Positions 22,143 through 33,300 of a stretch of 64,000 bases of DNA are shown in pieces. A program made the translations under genes and the position numbers. The notes below the pieces were generated by a model. It saw nothing but the letters and a program-made list of their open reading frames with translations, was not told the DNA's origin and searched no databases. Position 1 is the first letter of the stretch; each line of letters opens with the position of its first letter. This DNA is from Primulina eburnea (Eukaryota > Streptophyta > Magnoliopsida > Lamiales > Gesneriaceae). The DNA lies in NCBI RefSeq assembly GCF_022965805.1, contig NC_133102.1, forward strand, positions 4,906,885 to 4,970,884, given 5' to 3'.

Positions 22143-22707
22143 GGTGCCTAGTTTTGTTGTCAAGTAATGTGCAAGAACTTTGTTTTATTTCAGTTGAAGT
22201 TCAGCATTTGAATAATGTAATAGAAGAATTTATTAAAGCTGTGTCTGATTTCAGAGCTTTAGCTTTTCCCTTTCTTTGCTTTAATGTACTTTATTCTGCT
22301 TTAAGTTTTAATGTACTTCGTTCTGATTTGAACGAGTGCTTTTGCCATTTTTAGGCGGTCTTTAGGATGACATCATTCGAAGATATATGTATTAATCACA
22401 TTATCAACCTCAAACGTTGAATTTTGGTGCTAATAATTCTCCATCAATACATACAAGGCACAAAATCGTCAAGAGCAACACTTTTTTCAAATGAATATTC
22501 CTTGTTTCTCCCATCTAATAAAACACGTCTAGTTATAAGTGAACTTGTACAAAAAGAAGGGTAAAAAAAATCCATGCCTGCTTCAAGGCATTGTAAAACC
22601 GACGAACGCGTAGCATGCACCGACTTCTTGACGCCCTTACCCCCATACAAGGGTTGATGACAGGATTGCAGATAAAGATAGGTTCAGAATCAGATTTCAA
22701 TTTGATT
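22143..22707. other. Spacer between two tandem minus-strand genes
   Basis: 565 bp holding the promoter of the GUB_WAK gene and the 3' UTR of mTERF4. No other feature seen. Confidence 0.6.
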
Positions 22708-24282
22708 CTAATGTTTAATATATTCATCCTCGTAGTCATCAACACTGTCGTCCTCATAATCAGAATCCGAGTCTTCACTGACGGGTTGCATCAGAGTATT
22801 TAGGTCGAATGAAGAAGATTCGGGTTCTATCTCTTCGATGTCAAACGAATCATAGCTCATCCTTTCTTCGAATTTCTCGTCTGAACAATTCAGAAGCCAA
22901 GAAAGAGAGCACTTTAATCTCTTACTTGCGATCATCTTATGTCTAGGCTTAATTGTTGAAGCAAGTCCATACGTGAAGTAAGCTGGGAAAGAAACCAAAT
23001 CATCCAGTGGCCTGTTCATAGTGGATTCAAAGAACTCAAAATTAAGTCTCATGATGTCGAGATTCAAGGCCAACAACTGTGGACACCCAACAACCATCGT
23101 TTTCACTTGTTCTAAGGAGAATTTGCATTCTTTCAAGAAATTTGCATGCCTCACTATTGCTTTGTCGCTTAGGCTGACAATCTGCGGCATCTTCTCTACG
23201 ACTCTTCCAAAATCTTTGGGACCCAATCCAAAAATTTTGTTGAGAAAGCTCTGTTGGCTGAGAAGTTTTGTTTCAAGGTCAATTCCCATGATTTCAGGAT
23301 ATTGAGCGATCACACTAGCAAGGGACTTTTGGCTAACATTATATTCTAAAAGGAGTTTTATGTTTGATTTCACCCGCTCATTAAGTTCAAAACCAAGAAT
23401 GTGTGGGCTTTTCTCGATTAATCTAGCGACAGCTAAGCTTGGTATTCCAATGCTTTCCAAGTATTCAACGAATGGTTTGATAACACGTCCCACTCGCATG
23501 CCCAATATCTCTGGATAAGTAGTTAGCACCCGACCAATCTCTCGCCTGGCAACTCCAATTCCAACCAAATAAGCCACGGAAGTACTCATGGTGCCCTCAA
23601 GTTTAAACCCCAGAACTTCTGGATACCTCTCTAACACTCGGGGAATGTCATTAGGCTTAATGTCCATACCTTGCAGATACTTGACAACTGGTGCAAGGTC
23701 AACAACAACACTAGCATGGAGGACTTGTGGGTACCGACGCAGAAACTCTGTGAAAGTAGATTTCCGTACGCCCAATTTTCCAAGGTAATCAAGTACTGGA
23801 ATCATGTTTTTCTTTACACTGCAGCCAAGGACAAGAGGGTAATTGTTAATGTCTTCGATCGAAAGCCCTAAATTCTGAAGGAAGTTCACACGTTCTTTCA
23901 TGACCTCAGCGGAAACAGGAAGTTCTAATCCATCAAGCTCATCAGGTATAATCCCGATGCCCCTCAAAAATTCGTAAACATGGGCGCGATTGGCTTCCCT
24001 CTCATTCTTCATCTGCAATAAACTAGGATGTGTATAGAACGAAGTGGGATTAACTTCTTTCTTGAGTTTGTCCTCTCTGGAGGAAGATAAATGTAAGGCC
24101 TTAAATGAAAGTGCTCTACCAGCTACAGAGGCGTTTGACCTCATCAACAATCCACATCTCTGAGCAGAATGGTTTGAAATTGCAAGAGATGAAACAAAAT
24201 TCAACTGGGGTTGGTTAAATGTAATGGAGTGCACCAGCAAAAATGGGGGTTTTGCAATGCTCGTATAGCCAATTATCTTCAT
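22708..24282 (-). CDS. MTERF4: mTERF4-like organelle transcription/splicing factor (BSM/RUG2)
   Basis: An intronless coding region of 524 residues starting at the ATG at 24282 (MKIIGYTSIAKPP). The in-frame TTG codon 21 bp upstream is ignored. An organelle-targeting N-terminus is followed by serial mTERF repeats of about 30-36 residues marked by the proline pattern YPQVLHASV, YPEVLGFKL, YPEILGMRV, SPHILGFEL, YPEIMGIDL, MPQIVSLSD and CPQLLALNL. The C-terminus is a long acidic tail (SEDSDSDYEDDSVDDYEDEY). Length, repeat order and acidic tail fit Arabidopsis mTERF4 (BSM/RUGOSA2, At4g02990), known to support chloroplast group II intron splicing and plastid gene expression. Orthology is by recollection. 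Confidence 0.9.
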   Translation of the reverse strand: MKIIGYTSIAKPPFLLVHSITFNQPQLNFVSSLAISNHSAQRCGLLMRSNASVAGRALSFKALHLSSSREDKLKKEVNPTSFYTHPSLLQMKNEREANRAHVYEFLRGIGIIPDELDGLELPVSAEVMKERVNFLQNLGLSIEDINNYPLVLGCSVKKNMIPVLDYLGKLGVRKSTFTEFLRRYPQVLHASVVVDLAPVVKYLQGMDIKPNDIPRVLERYPEVLGFKLEGTMSTSVAYLVGIGVARREIGRVLTTYPEILGMRVGRVIKPFVEYLESIGIPSLAVARLIEKSPHILGFELNERVKSNIKLLLEYNVSQKSLASVIAQYPEIMGIDLETKLLSQQSFLNKIFGLGPKDFGRVVEKMPQIVSLSDKAIVRHANFLKECKFSLEQVKTMVVGCPQLLALNLDIMRLNFEFFESTMNRPLDDLVSFPAYFTYGLASTIKPRHKMIASKRLKCSLSWLLNCSDEKFEERMSYDSFDIEEIEPESSSFDLNTLMQPVSEDSDSDYEDDSVDDYEDEYIKH

Positions 24283-25660
24283 GCCCCTTAACAGATCGTG
24301 CAATAAAAATTATCTGCACGCACAAAAGATAAAATAAGAATCCAAAATTTCCTAAATGTTAATGCATGGTACTTGAATCACAGAGGGCTGGCAATATAAT
24401 GCAAAATATACCAACTGCCTGATTAGTCTTTTTCTAAAACACAGCATACATCATATCTGTTGAGCACTCATTTTACCAGAGGTTTCCACGAAACCTACAG
24501 CGTCAAAGCATTGTTTGTTTCACAGTTACTTATACCTCCAGAAACTAGGAGACTTCAGAGATTAGCAAACATGGAACTTCAAAACTCATGCCAAAGTAAA
24601 AGCAAACATACACATCAATAAACTTGAATTCAGACTTATGCTATAGATTGTGCAAAAGTACAAGCCAAATATCAAGAAAGACCAAGTAATCAGTTCTTCA
24701 ACCATCAGCAATTTAAATGAGGAACATTCAAAATCCCAGTCATAAACAGACAAAAAGTATGATAACAAAACCATCGAAAGTAGGTAACCTTAATTTTTTC
24801 TACTCAAGCCATAAATTTAATCAAAACTTCTAATGCGTCGCCCAAAAAATACATTTCTCAAACATCACAAGCGAATACATGGAACAAAACAATAATAATC
24901 ATGATGATAAATCCATCTAAAGAAACAGTAATAAAAAATACACTTGCACGCATTATTTCAATAGAATGAAAGAAACAATTTCTGGATGAAATAACCAAAG
25001 AAAAGCACCAGCGAAGAAAAAGAAAATACAATGTGTTATAGGGCCAAATTACCCAAAAAAATCATTTCAATTACTTACGATCCGTAAAACCCATTTGTAA
25101 CTCATAATTCGAACTTTCAAACTTCCGAAAGTGTAAGCTAAAAACAAAAAACCAAAATTAAAAATGCATTTTTAGAATCTCATAGCTTGGGGAGACCGTT
25201 AAGAACACCACATATTACACATTCGGTCCACAAAATTGAAGTTTGAATGATGAAAACGAGCGAAAGATAAAGGCTTTTAAAAAAAATATTAATTAACTCA
25301 AGTTATACAAGAATCCTAATCCGAATCCACCGAGGTCGCGAGAAACTAGCAAGTGATTTTTAAACTTATATTAAAAGAGAGATGAAAACGATAGAGAACA
25401 GAATTAAATTAATATTGAGCTAGCCTCAATCTTTACGGAGAGAATGTGTCGAGGCGGGCAAAAACGACAGTACTGGCGGTGGTGGGTGATGTATGGCCGC
25501 CGCAACAACAACAATCATAAATGTAAAAGGCTAAGTTCAGAATGGCAGTTGGCGGCGGTGAAGAGCGGCGCTGATAAGAATGGAATTCCGACACCACGTC
25601 GGCTTCTGCAACTCAATGTTCCAGCAGAAGTGCTCGATGGATAGTGAAGAATGAAGATGA
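24283..25660 (-). promoter_or_regulatory. Probable 5' UTR, leader intron and promoter of the mTERF4 gene
   Basis: On the minus strand a good acceptor (TTTTGTGCGTGCAG, exon resuming at 24313) lies 31 bp before the start codon, and a GTAAG donor lies just below 25079. This would give a leader intron of about 766 bp. The GC-richer stretch 25440-25640 could be the upstream leader or proximal promoter. This is inference from splice-site quality only. Confidence 0.45.
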
Positions 25661-26012
25661 AGATAGAGGGTTTTTAAATTAAATAAAATAATCATACAAA
25701 TTAAATATATATTATGAAAATTATTTTTTCGTCAAAAAAAAAATCGAGTGTTATAACACAAAATAAAATATAAATAATAATAATTCTCTAAAATTTTATA
25801 ATTACAATGGTTTAAGAACCAAACCCCTTGAAAAAATAATAGAGTCGTCACTATTCGGATGAGAACAAAGTTAGAGTCACGTTCGACATGTCAATACCGA
25901 CAACAATGAAACTTACAGTAAAAAAAAAATCCGTTGATTTTAAAAATTGTGAGAGTTTAAGTCCCTCTATCTAAAAAAATCATATAATTAACTTTCAAGA
26001 CAAAAACTTGTA

Positions 26013-26076
26013 AATATCGATAGGGTTGACTCGTCTCATAGATAAAGATTCGTGAGACCGTCTCAAAAGATAACTA
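26013..26076 (+). repeat. GTGAGACGG foldback repeat, partial copy 3
   Basis: Only the 3' end remains: AATATCGATAGGGTTGACTC to GTGAGACCGTCTCA. Confidence 0.75.
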
Positions 26077-27005
26077 CTCAACTTTCAAAATATTTTGACG
26101 GTTCAAAATTCCATCATCTTACTAATTCTTTTACAATGTCTTTGGTTGGATTAAAATATGGACTCCTTATTTGAAAAAAAAAATATTAATTCATTTTTGA
26201 AATAATTATTTTTTTGTTATTTAAAATCATTGTATTTAAATTATAAATAAAACATATGGATTTTATGAAATGTTACTATTTTTGAAAATAAATTTTCATT
26301 TTTTTTTCATTAATCTAAATTATATCGTTTTTCAAACCATCTCTGGATCAACTTGCTTTAAAAACATGTAAATAATAAATAAAATAACCATTATGTTTTG
26401 AAACAAATATTATATATAAACAATGAATATGTGATATTTTTTTCTATTTAAATAAGATGATTATAAAGCCTAAATTCATAGAAATATATTCAGATATATT
26501 ATCATATTATAAAGTTAAATATAAAGGGGATCGAATTAATATCTTACAAAAAAAAATTGTATGCTTTTCACTCCAATTTATTAGATTATTTAATTTTTAT
26601 TCACAAAAAAGACTTTGTATGTCTAACTAATTACTAACTAGACGACTAATTCAAGTTAATTTGATAGTTTCGAACGAAAAAATAAGAAGAAAACGTCGAG
26701 TTTTTAAATTTAAAATAAGATCTCAAATTCGAGATTTAATTAAAAACTATACTTTATATGAATCATGATTATCACATTAGACAATATTTTTCTTTCAATA
26801 GATTTCTTCGTAGACTTTGAAATTTCTCATAAGTCTCGTATTGTTCAAAAATAATATCATCAATATAATTTTAAAAAAAATTAAAAATATCATATCTAGG
26901 TGGTTGTTTAAATTCATATGAATTCTTATGTAATTTAAAAGACATGGCTAGGAAATTAATAATAGTATAGAATTTGGTATTGAGAATTTTGTTTGCATGC
27001 ATTTT

Positions 27006-27185
27006 TCTAAGAGTATGTCTTTTATGATACGGTGTCATGGATATAGATCTGTGAGACTGATCAACTCGATTTATATCTACAATGAAAAGTAATACTTTTT
27101 ATATAAAATAATTTTTTATGCATCAGGTCGAGTGTGAGATCTGTCTCACAAAATTGACTCATATGAGACTCGTGTAATTATGCTA
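27006..27185 (-). repeat. GTGAGACGG foldback repeat, copy 4
   Basis: Reverse copy, clearly diverged at its left end (GATACGGTGTCATGG). Confidence 0.75.
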
Positions 27186-27251
27186 TCCACGTCTACGAAT
27201 GAGCAAAAATCATCGATGATCCTAATAAATTAATCAGTTTAATTTTCTATT

Positions 27252-27470
27252 AAGCAAAATCTTATGTGAGACGGTCTTACATGTCGTATTTTGTGATACG
27301 TGTTTCTTATTTGGGTCGTCAATGAAAAAATATTACTTTTTATGCTAAGAGTATTACTTTTTATTGTGATTATTTATACTAGGAGTATTACTTTTTATTA
27401 TGAATATCGGTAGGATTTTTACAGATAAAAATTTGTGAGACCATCTCACGAAAACTTACTCTTTCTATTA
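27252..27470 (+). repeat. GTGAGACGG foldback repeat, copy 5 with internal duplication
   Basis: Forward copy in which the AGTATTACTTTTTATT block occurs twice (near 27349 and 27387). This makes it about 40 bp longer than its relatives. Confidence 0.85.
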
Positions 27471-28622
27471 TTGATTCTCTTGTTAGAAAACGTCGAATTA
27501 TTCAGATAGATAAATTGTAATTAGTTTGATTTTGAGATACAAAAAAACAATGTGTGTGGTCCATTTAAAAATTATTTCCATATAATTTTGGTCTGCTGGT
27601 TATTTGGCTCGATCGAAAACCTTATTCGCCTAACATTTTGTGTTACTCACATTTTATTTTATAAACAAAAAATAGAAATGATTTCTAATGTAAGGTGGAT
27701 TATAAGGAGGACGAAATAAGTAAATATGCAATTCTGAAAATATAATCAGGGAAAATTACTAGAAAAATTAATATAAAAAATATAATTATATTATTTTTCT
27801 TCACAATAAATTTTATTGAATGGATAATTTCAAAATAAATAGATAAACATTAAAATGTTAACAAATTAGTTCAATAAACTAACTTATTTTGTATATTATA
27901 TTAAAATAAAAAATAGGGAAATCAATACCATTTTACTGATATGTAAACAAAACTAAATCAACATTTGTTAAGCTTCTTATTTTCTTCGGAAAAATATAGT
28001 TATAAATGCAACATATAAATAATTATATTAAATAAATATTTTCATTAATTTTAAAGTATATTAATCTTTTTTTATCTAACAACCGCTACCATTTAATACA
28101 CATTGGATAAAGTTACGAGATATCGTAATAGTATGCAAACCACATTAAATACATAAATTGCACTGGACAAACGTTTTGAACTTTTGTCACAGAATTACTC
28201 GAAAAAATATTGATAAGAAAATCAAACTTATGATCATTAGTCGAACGTTTTGACGACGTTATCAACTCATACACTCATCCATGTTTTGTATTCAAAATAT
28301 TATATATGTGTGCCTCGATGTCAACAGTTGAAATAATGTTCTCTATTATTATTATTATTAAATTTGAGGCAGAGTAAAAATTCTTTTGATCTCAAATGTC
28401 ATATCAATTCTTTCCTCGAAGTAATAAATTATATATTCAATCAATAACAAAAAATCGTATGAATCGATTTTATTAGATTTTTCTAATATGTTGTATATAT
28501 AGATCATATCGATCTGTCTTTAAAAAAAATCTCAATCAATTTGTTTGTGGAACATAACATAGAGGGCAATGAGTTTGGTTGGATTTGATTATTTGCCATG
28601 TTAGATTGATAATTTATCGGTA

Positions 28623-29409
28623 CTAGTGCACCCGTATACGTGGTGCATGTGTGTATAATATTTTTCTAATTAATTTGATTTATATTCAAATAAGAGTAAT
28701 ATCGTTGTTGTAATCATATTGTTATTTGAATTGATTATATTAATATGAAGATCGTATCATAATTTTAAAATAATTCAATGGCTTCTTCCTATACCTATGA
28801 ATTCCATTAGACCTAAAAATATACATCGGAAGAATCGGTTGGATCACAGAAAATTGAGAAAAATAGAGGGCAAATATCTATCCAATATCACTGTTTGACG
28901 TACCATGAATCCACTTGAAAGAGTATTTATGTATATAATTCAGAGTTAAAAAATAAAACAACAATTCATCAGTAATTTATCAAATTAAATATATTATTAT
29001 TTGTCATTTATTATTCCAAATCTTATACAAATATTTTAATAATCATGATATTATTTATTAGTATAATCACATCAATCAATCATGGTAGGCACACAAAAAC
29101 AAATATATGTTGTACTTTTCAATACAATTTCCACATGAACATGTTTATTGAATTTTTGTACACTTAAATATTCATATTACCTTTAAATTTAACTTCTAGA
29201 ATACTATCAAAATTATATTTAGAGTTAATCATATTTGAAAAAAATTATTAACTCTATATATTTTCAAATTTCGAGCACGTATATTTTTGAATTTTTTTAC
29301 AGAAAAATGTTTAAATTTGAAAACAAAAATAAATAAATCATTTTTTACATAGAGTTTTCATCAATATCGAGATTTCACATTCTATATAATTAACATATAT
29401 ATACAAAGA
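28623..29409 (-). mobile_element. Probable second non-autonomous Helitron
   Basis: The 3' end is convincing. On the minus strand a stem GCACC...GGGTGC is followed directly by ACTAG (CTAG at 28626-28623), with the next host base T. The 5' end is tentative: TCTTTGTATATATATG starting at 29409 with host A before it, which gives a 787-bp element and the expected A/T insertion site. No coding capacity is seen. Confidence 0.5.
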
Positions 29410-30376
29410 TTAGGATGAATTTCAATTGACAAAAATTTGTGCGAGACGGTCTCATAGGTTGTATTCTGTGAGACAGATCTCTTATTTGGGTCATCCATGA
29501 AAAAATATTATTATTTATGCAATGAGTATTACTTTTTCTTGTGAATATCGATAGGGTTAACCTATCACACATATAAAGATTCGTGAAACCGTCTCACAAG
29601 AGACATGTTTATTATTATTAAACATAAAAAGGCTGAGTTGCTTTGCATGAGATCTTACCAAATAATTATGATCTGTAATAAAAAAAATGTAATACATTAG
29701 AAGATTTGTCTGTCTGACAAGTCAATTAGTCCAAAAACATACGCGCAGCTCAAATTGAATAAAGGCATAGAAAAAGTCAGCATCCCAATCCTTTTTTATT
29801 TTGTTTTTTAAAATTAAATAGCATTTCCCCCCTTCTCTCCATCCTCATTTAACAAACAGAACTCAATTAAACCAACAGTTACCAACAATTAATTTTTGCA
29901 ATTAAATTCTATTTTTCTTTGGGGTTTTATAATATATAATTTTTCCAGATACAATATTTTTCCATATTTCATATGAAATTTATCGTTTTTTCTTGAATAA
30001 ATTCGACAACCGCTTCTGTTCGTGTTTTGTTTTGATTTCGTTTTTAAATATTGATTTTGCAGTTTCATCAAGAATTTGTTTTCGCCATTTCCCGTTTCAT
30101 ATTTTGATCCCAATTTGCAGTTCATGCTTTTCTGTTTCTTACCTCTTGATTTTCTCGGTTTTCTTTTGTTATCTTCTCAAAGCTTCTGTTTTTTGAACGT
30201 GGATTTTTTAATGCGATTGGATTCATCTTCTGATTTTGTGAAATAAAGGGTTTGCATTGAGGATCAAATTCTCTCGTCTCCTTAACTTCCTGGAGAATTC
30301 AATTCTTGGATTAGATTTTTGTTACTTATTCAAGTCTGTCATCATTGTCTCTGATGAACATAGAATTTTTGTAAAC
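29410..30376. other. Intergenic DNA and leader of the C2-GRAM gene
   Basis: Holds one foldback-repeat copy (29431-29606), then T-rich sequence (about 29790-30250) that probably contains the promoter and 5' UTR of the downstream gene. No discrete TATA box assigned. Confidence 0.55.
29431..29606 (+). repeat. GTGAGACGG foldback repeat, copy 6
   Basis: Forward copy beginning GCGAGACGGTCTCA and ending GAAACCGTCTCACAAGAGAC. It lies just right of the proposed 5' end of the second Helitron. Confidence 0.85.
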
Positions 30377-33300
30377 ATGAAGCTTTTAGTAAGAGTAATC
30401 GAAGCAAGAAATATAACGGCAATGGACCCAAATGGATCGAGCGATCCATACGTGAAACTACAGTTGGGAAGGCAAAAGTTCAGGACTAAAGTTTTAAAGA
30501 AGTGCTTGAACCCATCATGGTGTGAGGAATTTACGTTTAAAGTTGACGATTTGAAAGAAAAGCTTCTGATATCAGTTTTAGACGAAGATAAGTACTTCAA
30601 CGATGATTTTATTGGGAAAGTCAAAATTCCCATTTCTCAAGTTTTTGAAGCCAAGGACGCTTCCCTTGGCACTTCTTGGTATACATTGCGGCCGAAGAAT
30701 GAGAAGACCAAGAACAAGGACTGTGGTAAGGCGTGTAATCTTTATTCTTTTCCTTTAGGCTGTGTTAACTTTCTTGAACACTCGAGTGGATGCCGAATAT
30801 GGGAATTTATGAGTTCTTTGGTTTAGGATTTTGATTAAAGATTTCCGATTCGTTTTGGTAATTTTTTTTACTTTTGATGCCTTAAGCATGTATTATTCAG
30901 GGAGAACAATGTTATTGGTTTCCTGTTTTTCTTATTTTGTTGATTTCTTGGATTTCTTTTTGTATTTTGTGCATGCATGTTTTAATTGAATGAACAAAAG
31001 GGAAGGAAGGGCCCATGTTTCACATTGGATTGAGTATGCTTTTAGATGGCATTTCGGATAATTTCTGTCACTGGGAAGGTCCGTTATCCTATTGTAACTC
31101 CTCTTGCATTGTAACAGGTGAAATTCTTCTCACCATATGTTTCTCTCAAAGTAACACACTGGCAGACCTGCCACCTATCACTGATCCTGTAAATCCAAGA
31201 AAGTCTGCTGATATGACATCAGATTTAACATCAAGATCTTCTCCTTTAAGGTCATCTTCTCCTATGAGGTCAGAAGAAGAAGTCCCGTCTAAGGAGGAAA
31301 AATCATATGCACCAACATTAGCTGGTAGAATTGCACAAATTTTTAACAAGAATGTGGATTCAGTGTCCGTAAGTTCTAATGATACGTCTGATATATCAGA
31401 TTTACCTGAAAGTGTAAGTGCATTGGGTTTGGAGGACAAGACCGAAGAGCAATCCTCATCAGTTGATTTTGAAGAACTGATAAAAACAACGGAGATGAGA
31501 GAACAAGGAGATGAGGTTCCAAGTAGTTTACCGGGAGGGATAGTTTTAGACCAGTTGTATGGGATAACTCCACGAGAATTGAACTCAGTGCTCTTTTCGC
31601 CAGACTCAAATCATTTGAAAGCTGTAATGGACATACAAGGATCAACAGATTTGCAAATAGGGCCTTGGAAATTTGAAAATGGTGGTGCGGTTTTGAAAAG
31701 AGTGGTTTCGTATACCAAGGCTGCAAGTAAATTGATTAAAGCTTTAAAAACTACAGAGGAGCAAACATATTTGAAAGCAGATGGGAAAACTTTTGCTGTT
31801 TTGTCCAGTGTGAACACTCCAGATGCACCATACGGGAAAATTTTCAGGGCTGAAGTGCTTTACTGTATTACCCAAGGACCCGAGCAGCCATCGGGTGAAC
31901 TGTCTTCTAAGCTTGTAGTTTCTTGGAGAATGAACTTTTTGCAGAGCACCATGATGAGAAGTATGATCGAAGGTGGAGCAAAACAAGGTATCAAGGAAAG
32001 CTTCGAACAATATGAAAAGTTGTTGTCTCAGAATGTAAATCCTGTTGATCTCAAAGGTATTGGTTTGGAGAAAGATCAGCTGTTAGCATCTCTTCAGGCG
32101 GAACGTCCTTCGGATTGGAAATTGGCAGCTCAGTATTTTTCTAATTTTACAGTCATTTCAACAATTCTAATGGGGTTTTATGTGCTCATGCATGTATGGC
32201 TGGCCATGCCCAACACAGTTCAAGGTCTTGAATTTGTTGGTTTAGACATGCCTGATTCTATTGGTGAATTGATTGTGTGTGGAGTACTTGTTCTGCAAGG
32301 GAAACGGGTATTGGAGTTGATTTCTCGATTTATGCAGGCCCGAGTTCAAAAAGGTACAATATATATTTTCTCACCTAGAGAGGGACGCTATTCCCTTGAG
32401 ATGGATCTGGGTTTTTCGCTGCTTACATCACATCAACATATGTTGATGCGTACAAATGCATATCCATGCACATAATAAACACATTCTGCATATAGTTATG
32501 TGATTCTAGTTTGACACAGATATGGTTTAATTTTGTCATATCTTTCATATTTTATGAATTCAATTTCAGCAAAGTTAGGACTGTCTGTCACATTTAGGCG
32601 TTGAACAAGTTTTCACTGGGTTAATATGGTTTATTTCGTTAATGCTGATAATAGGTACCGACCATGGAATCAAAGCACAGGGAGATGGTTGGTTGCTCAC
32701 AGTCGCCTTAATTGAAGGAAGAAATTTGGCGGCAGTCGACTCAAGTGGATTCTCTGACCCTTACGTGGTGTTTACTTGCAACGGTAAAACAAAGACCAGC
32801 TCTATCAAGTTCCAGAAATCCGATAGTCTTTGGAATGGTACGATAATTGCTATATTTGTATTCTATTTTTTCTTGCCAAAATGAGTGATAATTTTATCTT
32901 TTCCTGTTTTTATAATTACTTCATTGAAATTGATGATCCGTTGCAGAAATTTTTGAATTTGATGCAATGGAAGAGCCTCCGTCTGTGCTGGATGTGGAAG
33001 TTTTTGATTTTGACGGGCCTTTTGATGAAGCCACATCTCTTGGACGCACTGAAATCAATTTCTTGAAATCTAATATATCGGACTTGTCTGATATCTGGAT
33101 TCCTCTTGAAGGAAAATTGGCTCAGGCATGCCAATCAAAGTTGCATTTAAGAATTTTCTTGAACAATACCAGGGGTAGTAATGGTTTCAGAGATTATATT
33201 AGTAAGATGGAAAAGGAGGTGGGAAAGAAGGTATGGGGTCTCCTTTTCAGCTCCTAGATTCCCTCTATGAGTTGTGTCTCAGTTTTTAAAATCTCCGTCT

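Larger units (their letters stand above)
25661..28622. other. AT-rich intergenic DNA with several dispersed repeat copies
   Basis: No gene recognised. Copies of the GTGAGACGG family lie at 26013-26076 (partial), 27006-27185 and 27252-27470. Confidence 0.65.

Noticed and set aside
22161..22163. TTG as start of the GUB_WAK protein
   Set aside because: Not a normal plant start. The ATG at 22142 begins the signal peptide.
24301..24303. TTG as start of mTERF4
   Set aside because: Not a normal plant start. The ATG at 24282 gives a plausible targeting peptide and follows a probable leader-intron acceptor.
25444..25644. 66-codon plus-strand frame in GC-richer DNA
   Set aside because: No family signal. 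The GC-richer stretch is better explained as the mTERF4 promoter or leader on the other strand.
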